A stretch of 47,044 bases of DNA from the NCBI GenBank assembly GCA_947165045.1, contig CAMUYW010000020.1, forward strand, positions 1-47,044, written 5' to 3'. Position numbers and translations under genes: made by a program. Each line of letters starts with the position of its first letter. Positions within the stretch are counted from its first letter, which is position 1. Below, piece after piece: positions 7,803 through 15,020 of this stretch. The DNA is from an uncultured Fibrobacter sp. (lineage in GTDB: Bacteria > Fibrobacterota > Fibrobacteria > Fibrobacterales > Fibrobacteraceae). The notes beneath the pieces were generated by a model. The model was not told the origin of the DNA. It did no database searches and saw only the letters and a list, made by a program, of their open reading frames with translations.

Positions 7803-8513
7803 ATGACTTTGGATGAAGCTGTTTTTGCACGACATTCTGTGCGCAAGTACACCTCTACGCTTTTGACAAAAGAACAAGTAGAAGAATTACAGTCTCGGAT
7901 TCGACAATTGAATGAAAGTTTTGCGCTCCACATGCAACTTATTTTGAATGATGATGTGGCGTTTAGTGGCCGCTTGGCTCATTACGGGTCGTTTAGGAAT
8001 GTCAAAAATTATATTGCGGTTGCTGGGTTAAAATCGACGGCTGGTTGCGAGGCCACTCTCGAAGAACGTGCTGGTTATGCCGCGGCGGAACTTGTGCTTT
8101 TGGCGCAAACTTTTGGGCTGAATACTTGCGTAGTGGGCCTTACATTCAAAAAAACGCCGATTATTGAAATCGATGATGGCGAAAAGTTGGAATTGGTGAT
8201 TGCCATTGGCTATGGCGAAACGCAGGGCGTGCAACACCCGATGAAGCCAGCGACACGCCTTGCTCCCGATTATGATTCGGCTCCAGATTGGTTCAAGAAG
8301 GGGATTGATTATGTGATGCTTGCGCCTTCGGCTTTGAATCAGTTTAAGGCGAAGTTTACGGTTGATGAAAACGGTCATGTGTTCGCGAAAGCCCGTTTTG
8401 CTCCGTTTTCTAAGGTGGATTTGGGCATTTTCAAGTATTTCTTTGAACTTGGGGCTAAAAAGGAAATTTTCCGCAAGTCCATGCAAACCCTCCGAAGTTC
8501 GGATAACGCGTGA
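7803..8513 (+). CDS. Nitroreductase-family flavoprotein
   Basis: 236 residues of the FMN-dependent nitroreductase superfamily, closest by pattern to the TM1586-like group in which the two halves are fused in one chain. The N terminus MTLDEAVFARHSVRKYTS holds the Arg-His-Ser-Arg-Lys phosphate/FMN loop. ERAGYAAAELVLLAQTFGLNTCVVG is the conserved helix and strand in the core, and PSALNQFKAKF resembles a second FMN loop of the repeated half. Members reduce nitroaromatics, quinones or flavins with NAD(P)H; the natural substrate is not known. The start ATG at 7803 has AAAAGGAG upstream. It is transcribed alone, away from pepT, and followed by a palindromic repeat. Confidence 0.8.
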   Translation: MTLDEAVFARHSVRKYTSTLLTKEQVEELQSRIRQLNESFALHMQLILNDDVAFSGRLAHYGSFRNVKNYIAVAGLKSTAGCEATLEERAGYAAAELVLLAQTFGLNTCVVGLTFKKTPIIEIDDGEKLELVIAIGYGETQGVQHPMKPATRLAPDYDSAPDWFKKGIDYVMLAPSALNQFKAKFTVDENGHVFAKARFAPFSKVDLGIFKYFFELGAKKEIFRKSMQTLRSSDNA

Positions 8514-8539
8514 GAGAATAAAGCGTCGTTTCTCGCAAT

Positions 8540-8567
8540 GTCATCCCGGCCTCCGTGCCGGAATCTT
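8540..8567. repeat. Dispersed GTCATCC palindromic element
   Basis: GTCATCCCGG starts a short stem (CCGG with CCGG) and the element closes with GAATCTT. It lies between the nitroreductase stop and the sigma-factor promoter and may end the upstream transcript. Confidence 0.5.
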
Positions 8568-8593
8568 CTATTCTATTAATTTTTTATTTTTGT

Positions 8594-8626
8594 GGTAACA
8601 CTTTTAAATACCTCCGGTGTTACATA
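8594..8626 (+). promoter_or_regulatory. ECF regulon element, copy 1 (before the sigma gene)
   Basis: GGTAACAC and GGTGTTACATA with starts exactly 22 nt apart. The same two boxes at the same spacing occur at 12385-12417 and 16824-16856. The boxes also form a dyad (GTAACAC ... GTGTTAC). It ends only 3 nt before the proposed GTG start. Best read as the autoregulated promoter of the ECF sigma factor, with an operator as the alternative. Confidence 0.7.
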
Positions 8627-8629
8627 AAC

Positions 8630-9133
8630 GTGAAAAGCCTAGAAACCTTAAAAAAAGCAGAATTTGCGAAGATTTACGAAAAGTACGCGCCTATGGTCTA
8701 TAGACGTTGCCTGCAATTTCTTCGCGACGATGCTGAGGCTAGCGACCTGATGCAAGACGTTTTTGTACGGATTTATTCTGCGATGGATCGCCTTGATGTG
8801 GAATCGCCGAGCAGCCTTTTGTGGAATACGGCAACGAGACTTTGCCTTAACCGTATCCGCGATAAGCGTCGTCGTGGACTTGATGTAGATTCTTCTACTC
8901 TGCTTTTGAATATCGCTTGTGCCGAAGACGAACATGACGATTACGAAACGAAAAATGTGCTCGCTCGTCTGTTTTCGAAGGAACCTGAATCGAGCCGCAC
9001 TATGGCAGTTCTCCATTTTGTTGATGGAATGACTCTCGAAGAGACTGCTCGCGAAGTTGGGCTTTCGGTAAGCGGTGTGCGCAAGCGTTTGCGCGGTTTA
9101 CAGGCCAAAGTTAAAACTCTGGAGGTAAAGTGA
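8630..9133 (+). CDS. ECF-type RNA polymerase sigma factor
   Basis: 167 residues with the two domains of an ECF (group IV) sigma factor. Region 2 covers about residues 15-75 (YEKYAPMVYRRCLQFLRDD, then DLMQDVFVRIY). Region 4 covers about 118-160 (RTMAVLHFVDGMTLEETARE, then the helix-turn-helix VGLSVSGVRKRLRGL). The start is a GTG at 8630, because upstream Met codons would place the promoter-like element inside the gene and the homology begins here. No Shine-Dalgarno is seen, and the element ends 3 nt before the GTG. The stop overlaps the ATG of the anti-sigma-like gene by one base. The sigma factor very likely transcribes its own operon, the receptor operon and the TonB operon. ECF subgroup cannot be given from reading alone. 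Confidence 0.9.
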   Translation: MKSLETLKKAEFAKIYEKYAPMVYRRCLQFLRDDAEASDLMQDVFVRIYSAMDRLDVESPSSLLWNTATRLCLNRIRDKRRRGLDVDSSTLLLNIACAEDEHDDYETKNVLARLFSKEPESSRTMAVLHFVDGMTLEETAREVGLSVSGVRKRLRGLQAKVKTLEVK

Positions 9134-9930
9134 TGATTCCCGATTGGAAATTAGAACGATTCCTGACTGGCGATTTGCCAGAAAAAGAAATGAATGAAAT
9201 TCGCAAGCTCGAATCGACTGATGCGATGCTTGCTCAGCGTGTGAAAATGCTCCGCGAAGACAATAAGGCTATTTTGAACAAGTTGCCGTTTGAAAAACTC
9301 GCTGAAAAATTGGCTGCGGTGGATGCCGCGAATCTTGACGCCAAAAATGCGCCACGCTTTACGCTCGTGAAGTTTGCTGCCGCTGCAGTGTTTGTGTTGG
9401 CGGTTGCTTTGGTGGCGTTCTTTGCTCAAAGCGAAACTGTTGTGGCTGGCGGTGACGTTGCTGGTGGCGATATCGCTCAGAATGCTCAGGGCGTGCAACA
9501 GACTCAAGTTGCTCTTGCAGAAACGCAGTCGAATACACGAATCAAGGGCATGGACGCTCGCTTGGAAGTTTGGAAAAAGACTCCGGCGGGTATTGTTCAG
9601 CTGAACGATCTTGATGAAGTTTCCGAAGGCGATGAAATTCAATTGCGCTATGCCGTGCCTGAAAAATGCTTTGGTCTCCTTTTTAGCATGGACGGCAATG
9701 GCGCCTTGACTTTGCACATGGGCGATGGCGAAAAGGCTATAGAACTTGCTCCCGGTAAAATGAATTCGCTCCCATTTGCGTACAAGTTGGATGATGCTCC
9801 TTATTTTGAAAAGTTCTTCTTCGTAACTTCCTCACAGGAATTTGCTGTTGAAGAAAAAGATGTCGATGCGTTGCTCAAGAGAAGTGACGTGAAGGTAATC
9901 GGTTTTACGCTTAAAAAGGTGGGTAAGTAA
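9133..9930 (+). CDS. Probable anti-sigma factor, single-span, with DUF4384-like outer domain
   Basis: 265 residues. The first 70 are charged and helical (WKLERFLTGDLPEKEMNEIR), as in anti-sigma N-terminal domains, but the HX3CX2C zinc motif is absent. One transmembrane segment follows (about residues 75-97, FTLVKFAAAAVFVLAVALVAFFA). The periplasmic part (about 98-265) has a DUF4384-like stretch: MDARLEVWKKTPAGIVQLND, GDEIQLRY, GLLFSMDGNGALTLHMG and a closing FFFVTSSQEF. The ATG at 9133 is preferred to the GTG at 9130, as GGAGG stands 7 nt before it. It overlaps the sigma stop and the caspase start by one base each, so the three genes form a tightly coupled operon. The anti-sigma role rests on position and layout. 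It would release the sigma factor when its periplasmic part receives a signal. Confidence 0.7.
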   Translation: MIPDWKLERFLTGDLPEKEMNEIRKLESTDAMLAQRVKMLREDNKAILNKLPFEKLAEKLAAVDAANLDAKNAPRFTLVKFAAAAVFVLAVALVAFFAQSETVVAGGDVAGGDIAQNAQGVQQTQVALAETQSNTRIKGMDARLEVWKKTPAGIVQLNDLDEVSEGDEIQLRYAVPEKCFGLLFSMDGNGALTLHMGDGEKAIELAPGKMNSLPFAYKLDDAPYFEKFFFVTSSQEFAVEEKDVDALLKRSDVKVIGFTLKKVGK

Positions 9931-12203
9931 TGTTGTTCTGTTCTAATAAAGCTTTTGGAGTTTTGTCGGTGATGTCTTTCGGGATTATTTTAATGTTGCT
10001 GCTTTTGGCTAACAATGCGAATGCCGCAACGGAATCGGGACGCATCAACCGCTATGTGGTTGCCGTGAGTGCAAATAATGGCGGTGCAGGTCGTCCGGTG
10101 TTGCGTTATGCCGAAAGCGATGCACGCTCCTTTGCAAAAGTGCTCAAGGAAATGGGCGGCGTGTTGCCGCAGAATGTGATTCTTGTGAAGGAACCGTCCG
10201 TAGATGCTTTGCAAAAGGAACTTTCTAAGCTGGATGCAAAGATCTTGCAAGACAAGAGCGTGAGCGGCCGTAACGAAGTGCTCGTTTATTACAGCGGCCA
10301 TGCCGACGAAAAGGGCCTCCGCTTGGGCGAAGAAACTTACGCTTGGAAAGATTTGCGCAACCGCATTGATGCTCTCAGTGCCGATGTGAAAATTGCTGTG
10401 ATTGATGCTTGCGGTTCTGGCGCGATTACCCGTGTGAAGGGGGGTAAGGCGGTGCCTGCTTTCATGGTGGACCAGAGCAGCGATATGAAGGGCTATGCAT
10501 TTATTACGAGTAGCACGCAAGATGAATCGAGCCAGGAAAGCGATAAACTTAAGGGTTCGTTCTTTACACATTCTCTTGTGAGCGGACTTCGTGGTGCTGG
10601 AGACATGAGTAGTGATGGCAAAGTGACTTTGTCTGAAGCTTACCAGTTTGCGTTTAACGAAACTTTGCAAAAGACGGAAACTACATTGGGCGGTGCGCAG
10701 CATCCTAGCCGTGATATGAATCTTGCGGGTACAGGTGATGTGGTGATGACGGATTTGCGTGCAACAGGTGCAGGACTTGATCTTGATGAAAACATTGAAG
10801 GTCGCTTGTTTATTCGCGATGGTGATGGCGAACTTGTGGCTGAACTCAACAAAAAACATGGACGTGCAATTAGCCTTGGTCTCCCTGCTGGAAATTACAC
10901 GGTCAACCTTCAGCATGGTATTGATTATATGGGCGCTTCTGTGAAACTTGTGAACGGCAAACGCGAAAAAATTGCTACCGCAAATTTCAAGAGCGTTGCT
11001 GCCGAACAGACTGTGTTCCGCGGCGAAATCAAACGCAACGGAAATTGCGTTGATGGCGATGCGGTTGCTTGCTCTCTGGATTCTTTGGACCACAATGGAA
11101 AATTTCGCACGACATTCAATTTTGTGGATACGGATAGAGAACCGCGTAAGGGCTTGCAGTTGGGCTTGTTTGTAACCCGCACCGAAGATTACATGCTCGG
11201 TACGCAGGTGAGTTTGATTGGAAACTTCGCTAAAAAAGAAATGCACGGTTTGCAGGCAACGACGATTGTGAACGTGGCAAGAGATCGTTTCGAAGGCGCT
11301 CAGCTTTCTTCTGTGGTGAACTATGCAGGGTCTTTTAGCGGTGCGCAGGTCAGCTCTGCTGCGAATATTTCGAAGGATAAATCTTCGGGTGCGCAAGTCG
11401 GTATCATTAACGTGGCTGTCGATACGCTTGACGGTTTGCAGGTTTCTGCAGGCGTGAACTATGCGAAGGCTACGGATTTGCAGGTGACCGCTGGCGTAAA
11501 TGCGGCTCTCTCGGCTACGACTCAGGTTGTTGCGGGTGTCAACTATGCGACAAATTCTGGTGTCCAGGTGGCTGCCGGTGTGAACGCGACTCACGTCAAT
11601 GAACATTTGCAGGTGGGTGTTGTCAACTATGCCACGAATGCAAAGGGTCGTCAGTGGGGTATTGTCAATATTTGCGCTCATTGCGAAAAGTCTCCGGTGG
11701 GTCTCGTCAATATCGTCGGTAACGGCGTGTGGAGCGCAACCCCTTACTTGAACGAAATGGGTGCACTTGGAGGATCCCTTCATTTGGGTACAGCCTACTT
11801 CTACACCAACATTGAATGGGCTGCATTCTTCAAGAAAGGCCACATCTTTAAGGAGTTCGAAAAGTTCTATGAACACGGTGTGGGTATCGGTACCCAGTTC
11901 GGAAAGTATGGAAGCCATTGGGAACTGGAATACACCTTCTTCAATGTCTATGATAGATTTGACGTGGATGAAGGCGATTGTAAGTTTGGATACCACCATC
12001 GCGGTCGCGTAGGCTATGTCTATCAGATTGTTCCGAGTTTTGGTCTCTCGGTGGGCGCTACGCTGAATTTGACGAGCGAAGGCTATATAAACAAGCTATT
12101 GCTCAAGCCGCTGGGCGATTACCATGTCAATGTCAGCAGCGGAAGTCATAAAGGCCGCTGGTGGCCAGGATTCTACGCAGGACTTACCGTCGGTAGATTC
12201 TAG
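9930..12203 (+). CDS. Exported caspase-like (C14) protein fused to a G-x-Q-x-N surface-repeat and barrel-like region
   Basis: 757 residues. A signal peptide (about 1-33, ending ANNANA) leads to a caspase-fold domain (about 38-275). Its catalytic pair is visible: His124 in YYSGHAD and Cys161 in VIDACGSG. A PEGA-like beta segment follows (about 288-350, LPAGNYTVNLQHG). Residues 408-600 hold about 13 short repeats of the pattern G-[LAV]-Q-V-x2-x2-N-x-A, like the LA_2272-type surface repeats. The last 150 residues alternate aromatic and polar residues and end in GLTVGRF with a final Phe, which suggests an outer-membrane barrel end. The start overlaps the previous stop by one base. Caspase-like peptidases cut after Asp, Arg or Lys. 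Here the enzyme would face the periplasm or the surface, together with the anti-sigma protein as a possible target (inference). Terminator hairpins follow. Confidence 0.8.
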   Translation: MLFCSNKAFGVLSVMSFGIILMLLLLANNANAATESGRINRYVVAVSANNGGAGRPVLRYAESDARSFAKVLKEMGGVLPQNVILVKEPSVDALQKELSKLDAKILQDKSVSGRNEVLVYYSGHADEKGLRLGEETYAWKDLRNRIDALSADVKIAVIDACGSGAITRVKGGKAVPAFMVDQSSDMKGYAFITSSTQDESSQESDKLKGSFFTHSLVSGLRGAGDMSSDGKVTLSEAYQFAFNETLQKTETTLGGAQHPSRDMNLAGTGDVVMTDLRATGAGLDLDENIEGRLFIRDGDGELVAELNKKHGRAISLGLPAGNYTVNLQHGIDYMGASVKLVNGKREKIATANFKSVAAEQTVFRGEIKRNGNCVDGDAVACSLDSLDHNGKFRTTFNFVDTDREPRKGLQLGLFVTRTEDYMLGTQVSLIGNFAKKEMHGLQATTIVNVARDRFEGAQLSSVVNYAGSFSGAQVSSAANISKDKSSGAQVGIINVAVDTLDGLQVSAGVNYAKATDLQVTAGVNAALSATTQVVAGVNYATNSGVQVAAGVNATHVNEHLQVGVVNYATNAKGRQWGIVNICAHCEKSPVGLVNIVGNGVWSATPYLNEMGALGGSLHLGTAYFYTNIEWAAFFKKGHIFKEFEKFYEHGVGIGTQFGKYGSHWELEYTFFNVYDRFDVDEGDCKFGYHHRGRVGYVYQIVPSFGLSVGATLNLTSEGYINKLLLKPLGDYHVNVSSGSHKGRWWPGFYAGLTVGRF

Positions 12204-12211
12204 TAGTTAGA

Positions 12212-12262
12212 TAGGTGCGCCGACCGGAGTAAGGTCACTGAGCTTGCCGAAGTGCGCCGACC
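12212..12262. repeat. GTGCGCCGACC direct repeat around a GTCACTGAGC element
   Basis: GGTGCGCCGACC occurs at about 12215 and GTGCGCCGACC again at about 12252, enclosing GGTCACTGAGCTTGCCGAAG. It is an intergenic element directly after the caspase gene, related in style to the GTCAT family. Confidence 0.45.
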
Positions 12263-12269
12263 TTGTATC

Positions 12270-12300
12270 ATCCCCGACTTGATCGGGGATTTCTTTTTTT
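12270..12300 (+). terminator. Terminator of the sigma/anti-sigma/caspase operon
   Basis: 8-bp perfect stem (ATCCCCGA 12270-12277 with TCGGGGAT 12283-12290), 5-nt loop, then TTCTTTTTTT. It is also a member of the GTCATCC palindrome family. Confidence 0.8.
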
Positions 12301-12319
12301 GTTGTTCCCGAATTTTGCT

Positions 12320-12345
12320 GTCACCCCGGCCCTGAGCCGGGGTGC
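12320..12345. repeat. GTCACCCCGGC palindromic element
   Basis: 9-bp stem (12322-12330 with 12336-12344), 5-nt loop, next to the operon terminator. The inverted relative is at 3851-3875. It may act as a second terminator. Confidence 0.55.
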
Positions 12346-12384
12346 CTTTATCTTTTGTTAAAAATTGTATTTTTACGATTATGC

Positions 12385-12417
12385 GGTAACACTTTTGGCA
12401 TCTTGAGGTGTTACATA
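12385..12417 (+). promoter_or_regulatory. ECF regulon element, copy 2 (before the TonB-dependent receptor)
   Basis: GGTAACAC at 12385 and GGTGTTACATA at 12407, again 22 nt apart. The middle part differs from copy 1, so the two boxes are the conserved parts. It ends 22 nt before the receptor ATG, leaving room for a short leader with GGGGAAAGGAA. Confidence 0.75.
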
Positions 12418-12439
12418 GGGGAAAGGAATTGAAATTGTA

Positions 12440-14944
12440 ATGAATTTTATGTTGCGAATTTTTGCGTTTGTTTTAATCGTGGCTGCCTTTGCGGTGGCTC
12501 GCGATAGCATTGTCTTTAATGGAGTTGTTCAAGATGCGTCTTTTGAAGCTGGCGAAAAGCTGAATGTCGAAATTCTTGAAACCGGTGAGGCGCTGCAGAC
12601 GACTGTTGGGGCGCCTTTTAGCGTTGTTTTGCCGGAAGATACGCTTTGGAACGTTTGCGTCACGAATTCCGATACGGCGGGCGCAGCCAAAGAAAAGTGC
12701 TATGAGCTTATTTACCTCGGGAACGATAGCTCTTTTAGCATGATTCTTGGCGATAAGTTTGCTGAACCTGCCGGAACGTTTGTGAATGATTCTGCGAATG
12801 TATCCTCTGACGGTCATCCTGGAGCCGAAGGCGACGGGATCCATACTGTACTAGCTGATTCTAATGAGAAAAGTATGGATTCCCTCCCTACGGTCGAGAA
12901 TGACTCCGCAAAAAAAGACGAAAATGTTGATGCTCTCCTCGCTGCGGGTAACACAAACTCGAAAGTCACTGAACTCAAAAAAGTCGTGGTGCAATTGCGT
13001 CGCCGCCCGAAGCGCAAACCGGGCGAATCCGTGGTCAGCGCAAAGTCCATTAAACGCATGCCGGGTCTTGCCGAAGCTGATGTTATCAAGAGCATCCAAG
13101 CGCTCCCGGGCGTTGTCGCGAGTTCCGATTTCAGTTCCAAGATTTATGTGCGCGGCGGTGCTGCCGACCAGAACTTGTTCTTGTTCGACAATGCGGTCGT
13201 TTATTCTCCGGTGCATTTCTTCGGACTTTTCAGCACTTTCCTTGTCGAAGGAATTGACGATGTGCAATTCTACAAGAGCGGATTCCCGGCGCAGTATGGC
13301 AATCGTTTGAGTTCTGTGCTTAAGATGGACGGTCGCGCGGGCGGTCAAGATTCTGTGGATGAATGGTTCAGCAAGTCTAGCATTAAAATCAGTACGTTCG
13401 CAGCGCAACTCCATACTGAAGGCCATAAGGGCCCGGCGCGTTGGGTGCTTGCAGGGCGCACGACTTACATTGGCTACATTCTTGATTTGTGCAATTCCAT
13501 TGGGCTCTTGGATCTCGACCTGGATTATGAATTTACGGACTTGCAGGGTACATTCATGTACGACTTTTCTAAAGATACTCGCCTCAAGTTCAGCTATTAC
13601 ATTGGCAAGGACCGCTTGGAATTTGACCCGCTTTACATGGACTGGGGAAACGTTGCAATTCCGCTTGGATTCTACCACCGCATCAATGGCGATTGGAATT
13701 ACAATGCGACGCTTGCTTACAGTAAGTTCTACCAGACAATGAAGGTGGGCGACCTCATGTCGATTGAAATGTTCCTTTATACGTTCGCGGGCAAACAGTG
13801 GTTGAATTATCGCGGTATCGATAACCATACGGTTACGATGGGCTACGAACTGGAATACGACTATGAACGTTATCAAGAAGCAATGGCTTCGATAAGCATT
13901 AAGGATATTCAAAAGACATTCCATCATGTTGCTTATTTGCAAGATGCTTGGAAAATTTCGCCGGATTATTTGCTGCAATATGGTTTACGTTTTAATTATC
14001 AAACGGCAGCAAAACATTTTGGTGTGGAACCTCGTGCCTCGTTGACTGTGAATCTTGATGAAAATAAAACGCTCGAATTTTATGGCGGCTACTATCTGCA
14101 ATATTTGAATTCAATAGTTTATACAGACCAAGAAACGTTGAATGAATTTTATTATCCTGCAACGACGACAACCAAGGGTAAACGAACAAAGCCTGCATCG
14201 TCATGGTTGTTTGCAACGGAATACAGCCAGCGCGATCTCTTTGAAGGTTACGATTTTACAGCAGGAGTTTATTACAAAACGCAAAACGATTTGAATACGT
14301 TTAAAGCGGTCTTGGATAGTAATGAAGAAACTGCATCGGATGATTTTGTGATTGCTGATGGCTTTGGAACGGCTGAAGGCTATTCTATGGGTTACGAACT
14401 TTCTCTCCGCAAGGATAAAGGTTGGTGGTTTGGCGGAATCAATTGGAGCCAAAGCCTTAGCGTGATGCGTACCAATGATGGAACGAAGGCTTATTTCCCG
14501 AGTTGGCATCAACCGTATGCTTTAAAATTGGATCTTGGAATTAATTGGAAAGGTGGCGAGGATGCTCTTTGGAAACACAAGAAAAAAGGTCGATATTTCC
14601 GTTCGTCGCTTGCGCTAAAATATTCATCGGGTATGCCAATCAGTGAATACAAAGGATATTATGTCTCGCAAGATTTGGGTCACCAAAGATATTCGGATGA
14701 AGTTGTTGTGCTCCCAGGAAGCCGCAATGCTGGCCGCCAAACAGATTACTTCCGTGTCGATTTGAAAGCTGTTGATATGGGCCGTGAAGGCAAGTGGAAT
14801 TTTAGTTGGACGATTATCAATTTGACAAATCACGATAACATGTTCTACTCTTTCTACGATACGAAAAAGACTCCACCGAAAAAGACTTCAATATCTCAGT
14901 TTCCCTTTTTACCGATTATGTTGAATTATGAATACTATTTCTAG
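12440..14944 (+). CDS. TonB-dependent outer-membrane receptor
   Basis: 834 residues. Signal peptide (about 1-20, FAFVLIVAAFAVA), then a variable N-terminal segment of about 160 residues, part of it like a small beta domain (SIVFNGVVQDASFEAGEKLNVEI). A TonB-box-like strand (ELKKVVVQLRRR) precedes the plug domain (about 205-310: DVIKSIQALPGVVASSDFSS, KIYVRGGAADQNLFLFDNAVV, GIDDVQFYKSGFPAQYGNRL). The rest is a 22-strand-type barrel ending in LNYEYYF, with the terminal Phe needed for barrel assembly. It takes up a ligand through the outer membrane with energy from the TonB complex encoded downstream. No iron or haem genes are nearby, so the ligand is unknown. An oligosaccharide, peptide or metal chelate is equally possible. 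The promoter element puts it under the ECF sigma factor. Confidence 0.92.
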   Translation: MNFMLRIFAFVLIVAAFAVARDSIVFNGVVQDASFEAGEKLNVEILETGEALQTTVGAPFSVVLPEDTLWNVCVTNSDTAGAAKEKCYELIYLGNDSSFSMILGDKFAEPAGTFVNDSANVSSDGHPGAEGDGIHTVLADSNEKSMDSLPTVENDSAKKDENVDALLAAGNTNSKVTELKKVVVQLRRRPKRKPGESVVSAKSIKRMPGLAEADVIKSIQALPGVVASSDFSSKIYVRGGAADQNLFLFDNAVVYSPVHFFGLFSTFLVEGIDDVQFYKSGFPAQYGNRLSSVLKMDGRAGGQDSVDEWFSKSSIKISTFAAQLHTEGHKGPARWVLAGRTTYIGYILDLCNSIGLLDLDLDYEFTDLQGTFMYDFSKDTRLKFSYYIGKDRLEFDPLYMDWGNVAIPLGFYHRINGDWNYNATLAYSKFYQTMKVGDLMSIEMFLYTFAGKQWLNYRGIDNHTVTMGYELEYDYERYQEAMASISIKDIQKTFHHVAYLQDAWKISPDYLLQYGLRFNYQTAAKHFGVEPRASLTVNLDENKTLEFYGGYYLQYLNSIVYTDQETLNEFYYPATTTTKGKRTKPASSWLFATEYSQRDLFEGYDFTAGVYYKTQNDLNTFKAVLDSNEETASDDFVIADGFGTAEGYSMGYELSLRKDKGWWFGGINWSQSLSVMRTNDGTKAYFPSWHQPYALKLDLGINWKGGEDALWKHKKKGRYFRSSLALKYSSGMPISEYKGYYVSQDLGHQRYSDEVVVLPGSRNAGRQTDYFRVDLKAVDMGREGKWNFSWTIINLTNHDNMFYSFYDTKKTPPKKTSISQFPFLPIMLNYEYYF

Positions 14945-14954
14945 ACAAAAGCGT

Positions 14955-15011
14955 GTCATTTTGAACAGTCTTTCAGGAATTGGTCATTCTCGAAGCGAAG
15001 CTGAGGGAATC
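14955..15011. repeat. Dispersed GTCATTCT...GGAATCC element inside an operon
   Basis: GTCATTTTGAAC at 14955 and GTCATTCTCGAAGCG at 14983 closing with GGGAATCC at 15011. It lies right after the receptor stop and is read through by the longer frame of the next gene. Confidence 0.55.
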
Positions 15012-15020
15012 CATTATTTC

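Noticed and set aside
9990..11999. 669-codon minus-strand frame under the caspase gene
   Set aside because: Antisense shadow of a gene with clear domains, signal peptide and overlaps with its neighbours; the minus frame gives low-complexity His/Arg/Cys-rich protein.
12851..13978. 375-codon minus-strand frame opposite the receptor
   Set aside because: Shadow of the plug and barrel region of the TonB-dependent receptor.
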